The translations under genes and the position numbers were made by a program. Under the pieces are notes generated by a model that was not told the DNA's origin, searched no databases, and saw nothing but the letters and a program-made list of their open reading frames with translations. This document shows positions 32,844 to 41,718 of a DNA stretch of 64,000 bases, piece by piece (the stretch's first letter is position 1; the number at the start of each line of letters is the position of its first letter). Source of the stretch: Pelosinus sp. IPA-1 (GTDB lineage Bacteria > Bacillota > Negativicutes > DSM-13327); NCBI RefSeq assembly GCF_030269905.1, contig NZ_BSVC01000010.1, positions 62,001 to 126,000 on the forward strand, written 5' to 3'.

Positions 32844-33126
32844 GTAATCACCTCACTGGTTTTATAGCCACTCACTACTCTCAATCATAAATATTGTATT
32901 CTCCCTCTAACATATATAGGATGAGAGCACTTCAATTAGAACACTAGCCCTATTTTGTCCCAAATTACAACATTTAAACGGTTTAGGTTAAGTAAGAAAA
33001 GTTACCGAATAATCGGCAGCTTTTTTTGATCCGTCGTTTATTTTACGACCTTAGCCTATATATCTTGAAATAGAAGTATCAAAGAAAAAAGATTGTTTCA
33101 CCTAAGCTATTTCCGTGCGTAAAGTT

Positions 33127-33176
33127 GAAAAACCAGAGAAGAAACCGGCTTATCCGAATTCATTCTCTGGTTTTTC
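33127..33176 (-). terminator. terminator of iron-uptake lipoprotein gene
   Basis: A 14-bp stem (33127-33140 with 33163-33176) with a long loop, 10 nt past the stop codon. The stretch 32844-33126 holds only leader and spacer sequence that I can recognise. Confidence 0.75.
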
Positions 33177-33185
33177 ATGATTTTT

Positions 33186-33947
33186 TTATTTTAAGTTTTG
33201 CACCAGTTTTTTCAATGATTGAGCCAAATCATCATTTAGCTTGGTCAAAGTTTCCTTGTCAATCGGACTTTTTTGTGACCCAGCTACCTCAGGGTTCAGA
33301 CTTCTTTCGATTTCCTCATAAAGGTCTGCATTACGTGGCTTCACGCCATCCTCGAAGGTGCTCCAAATTTCCTCTAATTTGGGACCTACTTCTTTAATTT
33401 TAGCTTGGTCTCCCGCATCAATCGCCTTTTTCAATTCACTAGTAAGGCCAATTAACTGTGTCGCACCATTTTTAACTTGATCAGCTGGAATTAGCTTTTG
33501 TGCCAGATCATACAAATCTTGTATCAATTGGTCATTAAGTTTTGAAATAGCATCTTTATCAAAAGATGAAGCCTTTGTACCTGCCACGATTGGATTCAAA
33601 CTTTTTTCAATTTTCTCGTAAATTTCAGGATATTTCGGTTTAATTCCATCCTCTATCTTAGACCAGTTCTCTTCTAATTTCGGCCCGTATTCCCTTACTT
33701 TGGCCTCATCGCCAGCTATAGCCGCTTTACGTAGCTGCCTAGCCGTCTTTAACAATTTGGTTAATCCATCTTTTACTGTGGCGTCGGAAGGAACTTTATC
33801 CGCGGTAGATTGGGTCGATTTTGTAGCGGTTGCTTCCTGTTTATCAGCAGATACACCTTTTGATCCACAACCAGTCAGCGCAAGGGTAGTGAGAAGCATA
33901 AGTATTACAAACAATGTAGCATTTTTCGAAGTAGTAGTTTTCAATGA
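33186..33947 (-). CDS. lipoprotein with two FTR1-linked helical repeats
   Basis: A TTG at 33947 is the best start (GGAGGT 8 nt upstream), giving a lipoprotein signal with lipobox ALTGC. The 253-residue product has two homologous halves (about 60-150 and 155-250). Each half carries a GPKLEExWSxxEDGxKP and LYEEIExSLNPxVAG-type pattern. The same W-x3-ED-x2-K...Y-x3-E pattern occurs in the N-terminal part of the FTR1 permease just upstream, so both probably bind or sense iron outside the inner membrane, as EfeO does. The gap to the permease gene is 32 nt. Confidence 0.8.
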   Translation of the reverse strand, partial: SLKTTTSKNATLFVILMLLTTLALTGCGSKGVSADKQEATATKSTQSTADKVPSDATVKDGLTKLLKTARQLRKAAIAGDEAKVREYGPKLEENWSKIEDGIKPKYPEIYEKIEKSLNPIVAGTKASSFDKDAISKLNDQLIQDLYDLAQKLIPADQVKNGATQLIGLTSELKKAIDAGDQAKIKEVGPKLEEIWSTFEDGVKPRNADLYEEIERSLNPEVAGSQKSPIDKETLTKLNDDLAQSLKKLVQNLK

Positions 33948-33979
33948 ATTGACCTCCATTTTTTTGTATTCGTTAGTTT

Positions 33980-35449
33980 TTAGTTCGTAGCAATCCTTTT
34001 GCCCTTTCTCTTGCGGATCTCGTTGACAATCAAGAAAGTAACAGCAAACAAGGCAATTGCCAACTGGGGAACCGCACTCTGCCAAGAAGGGAAAAATCCG
34101 AGAAAATCAATCGTTGGTAGAATCGTTGCGTTCGAAACAGGCACGATACCCGCTAACTGTAAGCCATGTACTCCAAGTCCCATAAATTTAACACATAGGT
34201 AGAATACAATTACGCTGGAAACTAGGAAGAAGGGACGAATGGGTAATTTTACGCCTACAAATAGCATCAAATAAGCAATGACAGTAAGAATGCCGCAACC
34301 GACAAAAATCCCAAACAGTAGCTCTTGTGTGCTGATTTGATTAATCATTCCAATGATGAAAAGGACTGTCTCAGTACCTTCTCGGAATACGGCCAAGAAT
34401 GAAAGTACCCCTAGGGACATTACCCGTCCTGTACTCAAAGCGTTTTCGGTTTTCCCCTTAATATACCGGTTCCATTCCTCCATATTGGAATTGCTATGAA
34501 GCCAGTAACTCATATAAAGCAACATTACCGAGGCAAAAATCCCCGTCCACCCTGCTATTAGGAAATTGTTTTTCCCAAACGCACCAGAGGTAAAGACCAA
34601 TTTGATGACGATTGCCAAGATCGCACTAAGAATTACCCCAGCAAGAACACCGGCCCAAACCCAACGCTTACCTTTGCCATCCTTTGATTTATTGACAAAG
34701 GCAAGCAGTGCGCCAACAACCAGTAATGCTTCCATCCCCTCTCTGAGCGGTATCATGGCTGCATCCCAAAAGGTATATGATGATTTTTGTGCCAAGGGGG
34801 TAAGATAGGCGATCATAGTCTCTACAAGGGCTGCCGCATTATCATACTTTTGATCGGCAATCATGGCATTAATGACAACCATGTCCCGTTCCGAATCGTT
34901 ATAGATGGAAGAGGATTGGGCTACAACACTTCCCTCAACACTCAACCACGTTTCTCGTACTTTAGTTATCGATTCAAGCGACTTTGCCTGATCCTGCTTT
35001 TGAATATTCTCTTTCATTTGCTGTAAAAGCTCGACGAACTCAGAAAGAGTAGCGTCTTCTTCTTTCGAATCGGCGCCTTTCTCATACTGACCAAGAATAT
35101 ACTTTTCAGAAACTTGCTGTAAGTTTTTAAGTGCTGTCAATGCATCTTCCTGCTTATTAAGCATAAATGCATATTCAACCTGGCCCATTTGGGTTTCGAT
35201 ATCACGGTAAGCAAGTTTTGAATCCGCTTTTACTGTATCCTCTATATCAAGCCATTGATCGTGGAATTGATCATAAGCCTTTTTGGAAGACACCAGATCT
35301 GTTTTTGCTTTATCAAGGGCTTGATCGATATACGGTTTTGCCTTGGTCATGTTCTGAGCACCATCACTTGCAGCATTCGTAACATTTGCCCCAAAAGGCA
35401 CGATGAAAATTAGTAGGAACATTATTAAAATAAAAAAACGTTTTCCCAT
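33980..35449 (-). CDS. FTR1-family high-affinity iron permease
   Basis: A 489-residue iron(III/II) permease of the EfeU/FTR1 class. Signal peptide (about 1-26), extracytoplasmic helical domain (27-225) and a seven-helix permease domain with the two REXXE motifs REGMEALLVV and REGTETVLFI. Basic cytoplasmic end KRKGKRIATN. The soluble domain shares the WLDIEDTVK pattern with the neighbouring lipoprotein. Fur-like boxes lie upstream. AGGGGA precedes the ATG. Confidence 0.93.
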   Translation of the reverse strand: MGKRFFILIMFLLIFIVPFGANVTNAASDGAQNMTKAKPYIDQALDKAKTDLVSSKKAYDQFHDQWLDIEDTVKADSKLAYRDIETQMGQVEYAFMLNKQEDALTALKNLQQVSEKYILGQYEKGADSKEEDATLSEFVELLQQMKENIQKQDQAKSLESITKVRETWLSVEGSVVAQSSSIYNDSERDMVVINAMIADQKYDNAAALVETMIAYLTPLAQKSSYTFWDAAMIPLREGMEALLVVGALLAFVNKSKDGKGKRWVWAGVLAGVILSAILAIVIKLVFTSGAFGKNNFLIAGWTGIFASVMLLYMSYWLHSNSNMEEWNRYIKGKTENALSTGRVMSLGVLSFLAVFREGTETVLFIIGMINQISTQELLFGIFVGCGILTVIAYLMLFVGVKLPIRPFFLVSSVIVFYLCVKFMGLGVHGLQLAGIVPVSNATILPTIDFLGFFPSWQSAVPQLAIALFAVTFLIVNEIRKRKGKRIATN

Positions 35450-35483
35450 GGACTCCCCTTTCTTTTTTGTATGTAATAATCAA

Positions 35484-35503
35484 TACTAATAATCATTATC
35501 AAT
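35484..35503 (-). promoter_or_regulatory. Fur-box-like site upstream of FTR1
   Basis: On the minus strand ATTGATAATGATTATTAGTA is close to the 19-bp Fur consensus, and it lies about 35 nt in front of the permease start. It implies iron-repressed uptake. Confidence 0.7.
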
Positions 35504-35674
35504 ACGTTGGCGTATTTTTGCTAAATAACAATCGTTCGAATGTAGATTTAAATTTATCTTTTGTTCAATCTATACCATAGTCCCACTCGAACTTTCCTTA
35601 TTTGGGAAAAATATTCACACCCTCTGATAATAGTAATGACAATAGTGATTTACATCAATACATGCTCTTTCGCC

Positions 35675-35693
35675 GATAATGATTTTCATTGTC
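35675..35693. promoter_or_regulatory. second Fur-box-like site
   Basis: GATAATGATTTTCATTGTC matches the Fur consensus except at two or three positions. TATAAT follows at 35705-35710 on the plus strand, but no gene is visible there. It may belong to a distal FTR1 promoter. The rest of 35510-35910 holds no gene I can support. Confidence 0.6.
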
Positions 35694-35910
35694 ATATTTG
35701 CAATTATAATGTCGAAGTTTGTCTTCGTCAAGATAAAAAATTAAAAAAACATATAAATTCATAGAATATATTTCAAAAAGATTACTAGTGATCCAAACAA
35801 TCTTTTGTCTCTTTCTGTCTTGAATGAGGACTTGTAAGCAAGGTGGCCAAAGGAAAGGGCAACCAGCGAAGTTTATCTCTTCCGTTGATTGCCTTCATTT
35901 TTTCTGTTTT

Positions 35911-36027
35911 TTATTTTTTCTTCATTGCTTGACCGCAGCAGTGGATTTCTGGATTGCCACCAGCTTTAGTCACTGTCACTTCATTTCCACAGAGTTCACA
36001 AACTAATACTTCACCTAATTGAGCCAT
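35911..36027 (-). CDS. dfx: desulforedoxin
   Basis: A 38-residue protein, MAQLGEVLVCELCGNEVTV and so on. It has the desulforedoxin cysteine set: Cys10-x2-Cys13 and adjacent Cys30-Cys31, which bind one Fe(SCys)4 per chain of a dimer. Length and spacing match Dx (about 36 residues). GGAGG precedes the ATG. It lies 31 nt downstream of the DoxX gene. Such centres pass electrons in anaerobe superoxide or oxygen defence. Confidence 0.88.
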   Translation of the reverse strand: MAQLGEVLVCELCGNEVTVTKAGGNPEIHCCGQAMKKK

Positions 36028-36058
36028 TAATAGAACCTCCCTATTTTTAATTTTTTTA

Positions 36059-36475
36059 TCATCTAGCAGTTTTCTTTACAGAGGAACTTGCTTTGAATGA
36101 ACTAAATAGATTTCCTAATGAATAGGTGTTACTTCCTGATAGAATCAACGCCACTGCGATAGCTAGTAACGATATATCAAACTCATACCCACCAATAAAT
36201 CCTTTGCTCATTTTGACGGAAAAAATGGCTCCTAACATAACAAACATAATTCCAGCTGCTGCAGTGCGCGTAAACAATCCAAGAATCAGGAATGCGCCAC
36301 CTACGGTCTCAATTGTAGTCACTACATAGGCAAGTGCGGCTGGCAATCCTATTGAGCCAAACCATTTAACAATACCCTCAAATCCAGCTATTTTTTGTAA
36401 TCCATGAGCTAGAAAAATGATTCCTAAAGCGACACGGAGCACAAGCATACTCCATTCATAATAACGTTTTGACAT
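36059..36475 (-). CDS. DoxX-family membrane protein
   Basis: A 138-residue four-helix membrane protein with the DoxX N-terminal pattern LRVALGIIFLAHGLQKI and GLFTRTAAAGIMFVMLGAIF. DoxX proteins are associated with quinol or sulfur-compound oxidation and with redox stress. It sits between the ECF sigma gene (79-nt gap) and desulforedoxin. Confidence 0.88.
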   Translation of the reverse strand: MSKRYYEWSMLVLRVALGIIFLAHGLQKIAGFEGIVKWFGSIGLPAALAYVVTTIETVGGAFLILGLFTRTAAAGIMFVMLGAIFSVKMSKGFIGGYEFDISLLAIAVALILSGSNTYSLGNLFSSFKASSSVKKTAR

Positions 36476-36553
36476 TTTACTTCCCCCTATTTTCTATTTC
36501 ATTTAGTTAGTCAACCTTTCTCCTAAAAAGGATACGGCTACTTTTATTTTTTT

Positions 36554-37195
36554 CTACATTATTTTATTGGAATCTTCTGCCGTAAAAATACCTACCCCTA
36601 CCCCTTCCATTCCTTTGACCACAAAACCTTTGCTTATAATATTGCGCAAAGCCGCTCTGCCGCGATGAATTCTTGATTTTGCTGCATTGGTATTAATATT
36701 TAAAATACTGGCAACCTCGGGAACGGGAATTCCCTCAAGATCATGCAAAATAAGAAGTACTCGCTGAGTTTCCGGCAATTTTAAAATTGCTTGCTGAACT
36801 AGAAATTGTTTATACTTAGTTTCACACATTTTATCTGGATCTTCATTAGGACGTTCAATCGGCAGCATGACTCCTTGGAGACTTTCCTCCCACTCTATCT
36901 GATTGCTAGTTCGGCTTCTTTTTTTACGAAAATTAAAACATACGTTAGAACTCAATCGATAAACCCAAGTATATAAACTGGACTGCCCCTTAAAATTTCG
37001 CAAAGATCGATGTACTTGGAGCAGAATTTCTTGTAGGGCATCCATAGCATCGTCATGATTTCCAAGCATCCGGTAAGCCAAGGAATAGAGTTTCGTTTGA
37101 TATTGATTTGTAAAAAGTTTTAATGCTCTCTCCTGATCTCCGACCTTATAAAAACGAATTATCTCCTGATCAACCGTCTTTTCATTCTCACTCAT
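36554..37195 (-). CDS. ECF-type RNA polymerase sigma factor
   Basis: A 213-residue sigma-70 family protein with region 2 (about 28-95, LAYRMLGNHDDAMDALQEILLQVHRSL and SSLYTWVYRLSSNVCFNFRKK) and region 4 (about 135-195, LPETQRVLLILHDLEGIPVPEVASIL and AAKSRIHRGRAALR). No obvious anti-sigma gene is adjacent. It is co-directional with a LigB-type dioxygenase (21-nt gap), DoxX and desulforedoxin, suggesting a redox- or oxygen-linked signal. Confidence 0.92.
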   Translation of the reverse strand: MSENEKTVDQEIIRFYKVGDQERALKLFTNQYQTKLYSLAYRMLGNHDDAMDALQEILLQVHRSLRNFKGQSSLYTWVYRLSSNVCFNFRKKRSRTSNQIEWEESLQGVMLPIERPNEDPDKMCETKYKQFLVQQAILKLPETQRVLLILHDLEGIPVPEVASILNINTNAAKSRIHRGRAALRNIISKGFVVKGMEGVGVGIFTAEDSNKIM

Positions 37196-37216
37196 ATTCT
37201 ATCCTTCCTTTTATCT

Positions 37217-38062
37217 TCAATGAATCATGCCACTTGGCTGGCAATATTTCAAAAAATCTTCGTCCTTCTCATTATAACCTGAATCTAAAAATTCAACGAT
37301 CCCCATGCCTACACCAGGCAACTTTTCATAAGCCCGAATATGCCCAGGAGTCTGTGACCCCATTACTCCTAGCAACATAAACAAGTCACGGAAATTCCCT
37401 TCAGGTTTTGCTATCTCTATTAATTCCTGATCAATCTTCAAAACGTCCATCCCTTTGCCTTCAGAAAGTAGCTTAAGCACCCGACGATCAAAGGTCTCAT
37501 GCTCTAATCGCATTTTGCCATTCATAAAGCAGGTAAGGTCGTGGGAAAGGGAACCCGAAATAAGAAATAGCACTTTCCCCCCCCAATTTCTTAGTGTATG
37601 TCCTAAGGTTCTTCCCCACCGGAAAGCACAGAGCAATGAACCTGAAACAGAAAGGGGAATTACAGGAATGTTTTTCTCTGGAAACATGAAGTGTAATGGA
37701 ATAGCAATGGCATGATCAGCACCATGTTTGCTACTGCTAGGAAAGATCAGATTTTTTTCACCTGCTTGTAAAAGTAAGTTAGCCAATTTAGGATTTCCCA
37801 AAACGTCATATTCAATTTTTCGGCGAAACCCGTAATAATCCATTACTGTTTCATGTTGCGATGAGTTATCTATGAAAAATTTATCGTTAGTCTGCCAATG
37901 GGTAGTGACAGCAACTACAGCCTCCACGCCCCACTCTTGCATCCTTTTGCCACTCTCTTGCAGAGCCTTTATAACAGGAGAGGATGGTTGGTCTATTTCA
38001 TCTTCAAGCAAGGTTGGCGCATGAGGTACAATGATTCCATGAATATTAGACTCTATTTTCAT
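37217..38062 (-). CDS. LigB/DODA-type extradiol dioxygenase family protein
   Basis: A 281-residue member of the class III (LigB) ring-opening dioxygenase superfamily, which also includes MEMO-like proteins. Putative metal ligands are His14 in VPHAPTL, the THWQ His and the KHGADH pair; SGSLSHDL is also conserved. The substrate is unknown, and true O2-dependent catalysis would be odd in an anaerobe. As first gene of the sigma factor-DoxX-desulforedoxin unit it may respond to or consume O2, or act as a non-oxygenase relative. Confidence 0.82.
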   Translation of the reverse strand: MKIESNIHGIIVPHAPTLLEDEIDQPSSPVIKALQESGKRMQEWGVEAVVAVTTHWQTNDKFFIDNSSQHETVMDYYGFRRKIEYDVLGNPKLANLLLQAGEKNLIFPSSSKHGADHAIAIPLHFMFPEKNIPVIPLSVSGSLLCAFRWGRTLGHTLRNWGGKVLFLISGSLSHDLTCFMNGKMRLEHETFDRRVLKLLSEGKGMDVLKIDQELIEIAKPEGNFRDLFMLLGVMGSQTPGHIRAYEKLPGVGMGIVEFLDSGYNEKDEDFLKYCQPSGMIH

Positions 38063-38192
38063 TTTATATTTATCCTTTCTATCCCACTTTAATCTAGTAG
38101 AGTAAGTTACTATTTAGATATTGAATTCTTTCTATTATCTTAGTCACGAGAAAGCCTAAAAAAGATACGGGGATACTAAAAAAAATCTAAAA

Positions 38193-38226
38193 TAAAAAAA
38201 CTGCCGGACACCGACAGCTTTTTTAT
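38193..38226 (-). terminator. terminator after hesA-like gene
   Basis: An imperfect stem (CTGCCGG/CCGACAG) bracketed by A- and T-runs; ends the transcript from the hesA/moeB-type gene at 38278. Confidence 0.7.
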
Positions 38227-38277
38227 TACGGTACGTTGTTCTATATCCTATTAACTTTTGGGGAACTTGCCCTACAA

Positions 38278-39012
38278 CTATTTCAATGTTAATACTTCAA
38301 AAAGGTTAAACTCTGTATCAAAATATAAAAGCCGATTTTGCAATACTTCACCGATGCCTGTTAAAAGTTTGACTACTTCTTGGCATTGAATTGCCGCAGC
38401 CAAAGCAGGAGTAGTTGCTGGATTTCCTAGCTGGGTCTCAATGCCTTTTTCCCCTCTACTATCTTTTTTATAGATCCTTTCCAAACCTACATCTCCAGAC
38501 AACAGAGTAGTCACTTGCCCTGTGAAGCCAGCAATTGCACCATGTACAAAAGGTAAACCAAGTTCCCTTGTTATTTGGCTGAGTAGCAAGCGATCACGAA
38601 TATTATCTAAAGCATCCACTACCACATCCACATCCGCCAGTAGCTCCTTGGCATTTTCCTTAGTGAGCATTTGAGGTATAGCTTCTATGATTATATCGGA
38701 ATTAATAGCAGCAATCCGTTCTACTGCGGCAATTGCTTTATTTACCCCGATATTCTGTTCTGTCGCTAACAATTGGCGATTCAAATTATGAACCGCAAAG
38801 CTATCTCCATCAATCACTCTTATAAAACCTACACCCTGACGAGCCAATAATTCTATAATATTACCACCTAAACCGCCCGCCCCAACAATGACTACTTTCC
38901 CACGTAACAACTTTTGCTGCCCAGCCACTCCAATTGTGCCAATATTTCTTTGGTACCTTTCTGGGGTTTCCCCCTTCTCTAGCTTATCTAGACTACTATT
39001 ACTCCCTATCAT
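38278..39012 (-). CDS. ThiF/MoeB/HesA-type E1-like activating enzyme
   Basis: A 244-residue E1-like enzyme that adenylates the C-terminal glycine of a ubiquitin-like sulfur carrier. Nucleotide-binding GAGGLGGNIIELLARQG (about 42-58), the Arg of NLNRQLLATEQN and DVVVDALDNIRDR are present. The CxxC zinc pairs of MoeB/ThiF are absent, as in many HesA-type proteins; the only catalytic-type Cys candidate is near AIQCQEVV. It starts directly after the stop of a MoaD/ThiS-like gene, so the pair is translationally coupled and probably serves tungstopterin synthesis for the AOR. Confidence 0.9.
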   Translation of the reverse strand: MIGSNSSLDKLEKGETPERYQRNIGTIGVAGQQKLLRGKVVIVGAGGLGGNIIELLARQGVGFIRVIDGDSFAVHNLNRQLLATEQNIGVNKAIAAVERIAAINSDIIIEAIPQMLTKENAKELLADVDVVVDALDNIRDRLLLSQITRELGLPFVHGAIAGFTGQVTTLLSGDVGLERIYKKDSRGEKGIETQLGNPATTPALAAAIQCQEVVKLLTGIGEVLQNRLLYFDTEFNLFEVLTLK

Positions 39013-39249
39013 TTAACCACCACCTACAGCTGGGAAAAGTCCTACTCGATCTCCCTCTTGCAGAGCGGAGTCTAACGTACTACTAACACCATTTATCATA
39101 ATAATATGAACCTCTGCCATATCAATCTTCATAGTGTTAAGTAAATCACTAACCCTACTGTCTGCCTGCACTTCAACCGATGACACCCCTGCAATCCAAG
39201 AAGGGTAATATCGCCTTAATGTAGCATATAACCGTACCTCTATGTACAA
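39013..39249 (-). CDS. MoaD/ThiS-family sulfur carrier
   Basis: A 78-residue ubiquitin-like protein with the beta-grasp pattern EVRLYATLRRYYP, MINGVSSTLDSALQEGDRVGLFPAVGGG. The C-terminal GGG end provides the di-glycine needed for thiocarboxylation. The stop codon abuts the start of the E1-like gene. Probably donates sulfur to the metal-binding pterin of the aldehyde oxidoreductase. Confidence 0.9.
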   Translation of the reverse strand: MYIEVRLYATLRRYYPSWIAGVSSVEVQADSRVSDLLNTMKIDMAEVHIIMINGVSSTLDSALQEGDRVGLFPAVGGG

Positions 39250-39266
39250 TACTATCCCTCCCTATT

Positions 39267-39551
39267 TTACTCCTGTTTAATAAAACCTAATAGGACACGG
39301 TATGGCCCTGGCGTACCTGGGGGCACTAAAGCCACACGATCGCCAGGACAAATAATCGCATCAAAGGGGAGAAAAGCTTTTCCATTTATAAATATGATCT
39401 CAACGTCCTTCTTTGGAATATCCAATATTCCTAGTAGTTCGGGGCCTGTTACTTCTTTCTCTAAACTAAAAAAATAAGGATTTGACCAATTTCTCTTTTT
39501 AAATAAAGTAAATAGTCCCATAAACCCTCGGAGTTCAATCATATCAGGCAT
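39267..39551 (-). CDS. second MoaD/ThiS-like protein, no GG end
   Basis: The ATG at 39551 follows GGGGGCGGG; 94 residues. The middle and end fit a MoaD/ThiS fold (VEIIFINGKAFLPFDAIICPGDRVALVPP), but the tail continues GTPGPYRVLLGFIKQE and lacks a terminal Gly-Gly. It therefore either needs processing after an internal glycine or has a structural, non-carrier role. It lies between aor and the canonical carrier gene. Confidence 0.75.
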   Translation of the reverse strand: MPDMIELRGFMGLFTLFKKRNWSNPYFFSLEKEVTGPELLGILDIPKKDVEIIFINGKAFLPFDAIICPGDRVALVPPGTPGPYRVLLGFIKQE

Positions 39552-39606
39552 CAATCCCGCCCCCAGAATTCAAATAAAACGACTTATTCTCATTATTGAA
39601 ATATAT

Positions 39607-39708
39607 AAAAAACATTTTGAAACGCGAAGACGCGAGGACGGCGAAGAATAAGAACTAAAGCAATATCCCTTCGTACATCTTTGCGAGCTTCGTGTTTCAA
39701 CGTTTTTC
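39607..39708. repeat. long imperfect inverted repeat
   Basis: Ends TTTTGAAACGCGAAG (39615-39629) and CTTCGTGTTTCAACG (39688-39702) are nearly complementary and enclose further GCGAAGACGCGAGG / CTTTGCGAG matches. It is a single copy in this window, unlike the palindromic repeats at 43.8, 50.4 and 55.0 kb, but built in the same way. Possibly a MITE- or REP-like element. Confidence 0.55.
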
Positions 39709-39730
39709 CTAGAACTTTATCACTAGATTG

Positions 39731-41452
39731 TTAAAAATTAAATACAGTGTCTAATTCTGCTTTTGGCACATCAAATGCTACATTATGAGGCGGTAACAGT
39801 TCTTTTCTAAAGAAGTCAGGTAAATCGTCAGCTCCACCACCAATACCTGCTGAAGCATTAAAAGCCCGTTCCTCTCTGAGCACTTGTTTACCCATTTCTA
39901 GATAATCACCAATCGTCTTATCCCACCCATAACGAGCATTGCACATCTCAACAATCCCCTCTAGACCTTCTGGAATATCCAAAATGGCAAAGGCAACAAA
40001 TAGACAAAGGCCTGTGCTATCGATGAAAGCGGTAGCAATCTGAAGATTACGAGATAGCTCCACTTGTCCTTCTGGTTTTAGGGGATCTACTTTTCCACCT
40101 ACACCAAGAATATTAGCTGTTACTGAATAACCAGCCGTATGATCTGCTCCCATGGTAGTCGTCGCATAGGTAACACCAACACCTTTAACAGCCCGTGGGT
40201 CGTAAGCTGGAATGGCCTGCCCTTTTACTGTTGGAACTCTACGCACACCAAATACTTTCCCCGTGATTTCTGCGCCAGCACCAAGAATCCGTCCTATAGG
40301 CGTTGCTTTTCCTAATTCGTGGATTAAGTCAATGGCAGCCTGGCTATCTCCAAATTTAATATAACCTGCTTCCATTGCCACTCCTATAGCCACCCCTGTA
40401 TCAATGCTATCTACACCATAATCATCACACAAACGATTCATTAAAGCTATATCATCAAGATTATCAACACCTAAATGGGCGCCAAAGGACCAGCAGCTTT
40501 CATATTCAAAACCACCCGTCAAAACTTCTCCCTTTTTATCTTTATAGATTTGAGAACAGCGAATGATACATCCTGGCGAACAGCCATGTCCCGTTTTCCC
40601 GCCCCGTTCATGAATGGTTGCCGCCAGTGTTTCACCCCCAATGTTATTTGCCCCCTCAAATCTACCTGAGCTAAAATTCCTCGTAGGCAATCCCCCCGCC
40701 TCACTTAGTATATTTACTAATACATCAGTACCATAAGCAGGTAGTGCTTGACTTGTAACAGGATGGGTCAATAGGGCATTGGCTAATTTTTTCGCCCCCG
40801 CTCTAAAGGCCGGTTCATCTACAAAGGGCACCATTTTTGTGCCGCTATCATCAGCTATAATTGCTTTAATCCCTTTACTCCCCATTACTGCACCCATACC
40901 ACCGCGGCCAGCTTGACGGGTAGGATCGCCTTCCATATCAGTAAACCCAACACAAGCTGTTGCCATCTTGCGTTCCCCTGCCGTACCAATACAGCCAATG
41001 GCGATTTTTGCACCAAATTTTTCTTGCAGTTTGGCTACCGTATCATAAATATCTAGTCCTTTTAATTCAGGCATTTCCTCTAAAAACAATCCTTCACTAC
41101 AGACTCGTATAATATAGGAGATATCCTTTTTGGGTAATCCTTCTACGATGATCCCTCTAATGCCAAGCCGGCCTAGTTTATGCCCCATTGCTCCGCCTAC
41201 ATTGCTTTCTTTAATCCCTCCGGTTAATGGGCTCTTCGCGCCTAATGACATGCGTCCTGCATTAGGTGCTCCTGTGCCTGATAGTAAACCAGTAACAAAA
41301 ACAAGCTTGTTCCCCTCTCCTAGGGCATGATCTGTAGGAGATACCTCAGTATCTATAATCCGTGAACTAAGGGCACGACCTCCTAGTCCTTGGTATGGCG
41401 CACCGTCATCTTTTTTCACCGATAGATCAGCCATATTTATACGATAAAACAT
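39731..41452 (-). CDS. aor: tungsten aldehyde:ferredoxin oxidoreductase
   Basis: A 573-residue AOR-family enzyme oxidising aldehydes to acids with ferredoxin. N-terminal AOR domain with RMSLGAKSPLTGG (pterin contact), the GDPTRQAGRGGMGAVMGSKG region (about 176-193), then 4Fe-4S cysteines Cys291, Cys295 and Cys299 (GHGCSPGCIIRC) and a later Cys in DSTGLCLF. No signal peptide: cytoplasmic. GGAGGGGG upstream of the ATG. It heads an operon with two ubiquitin-like proteins and an E1-like enzyme. It is preceded by a sigma-54 promoter and followed on the other side by its probable activator, suggesting induction by an aldehyde or alcohol. Confidence 0.94.
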   Translation of the reverse strand: MFYRINMADLSVKKDDGAPYQGLGGRALSSRIIDTEVSPTDHALGEGNKLVFVTGLLSGTGAPNAGRMSLGAKSPLTGGIKESNVGGAMGHKLGRLGIRGIIVEGLPKKDISYIIRVCSEGLFLEEMPELKGLDIYDTVAKLQEKFGAKIAIGCIGTAGERKMATACVGFTDMEGDPTRQAGRGGMGAVMGSKGIKAIIADDSGTKMVPFVDEPAFRAGAKKLANALLTHPVTSQALPAYGTDVLVNILSEAGGLPTRNFSSGRFEGANNIGGETLAATIHERGGKTGHGCSPGCIIRCSQIYKDKKGEVLTGGFEYESCWSFGAHLGVDNLDDIALMNRLCDDYGVDSIDTGVAIGVAMEAGYIKFGDSQAAIDLIHELGKATPIGRILGAGAEITGKVFGVRRVPTVKGQAIPAYDPRAVKGVGVTYATTTMGADHTAGYSVTANILGVGGKVDPLKPEGQVELSRNLQIATAFIDSTGLCLFVAFAILDIPEGLEGIVEMCNARYGWDKTIGDYLEMGKQVLREERAFNASAGIGGGADDLPDFFRKELLPPHNVAFDVPKAELDTVFNF

Positions 41453-41638
41453 CTATTTTCCCCCTCCATACTTAGTAAGAGTCTTTTTTTACCGTAACCT
41501 GAATTATCCTTTATCAAATAAGCCCCCTCTCCGTAAAATACCAACCATAACTATCTAACTGTTTTCAGTTCTTCCCCTGGATAGTTACCTCTCTAACTTA
41601 TTCGAATTTTTCAGTTTACTATATGTAATCAGTAATTA

Positions 41639-41654
41639 TGCATATACCATGCCA
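41639..41654 (-). promoter_or_regulatory. sigma-54 promoter of aor operon
   Basis: The minus strand reads TGGCATGGTATATGCA, matching the -24/-12 consensus TGGCAcG-N4-tTGCa at all positions but two, with exact GG-GC spacing. It lies about 190 nt upstream of aor and between aor and a sigma-54 activator gene. Confidence 0.8.
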
Positions 41655-41668
41655 TTCATGCACATAGA

Positions 41669-41706
41669 AAATAAGCCATTCCCGATAAGTTAGGAAGTGG
41701 CTTATT
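41669..41706 (-). terminator. terminator of sigma-54 activator gene
   Basis: Stem AATAAGCCA-TTCC / GGAA-GTGGCTTATT followed by TTTTC on the minus strand, about 70 nt past the stop codon at 41779. Confidence 0.6.
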
Positions 41707-41718
41707 GATGGTTTTTGT

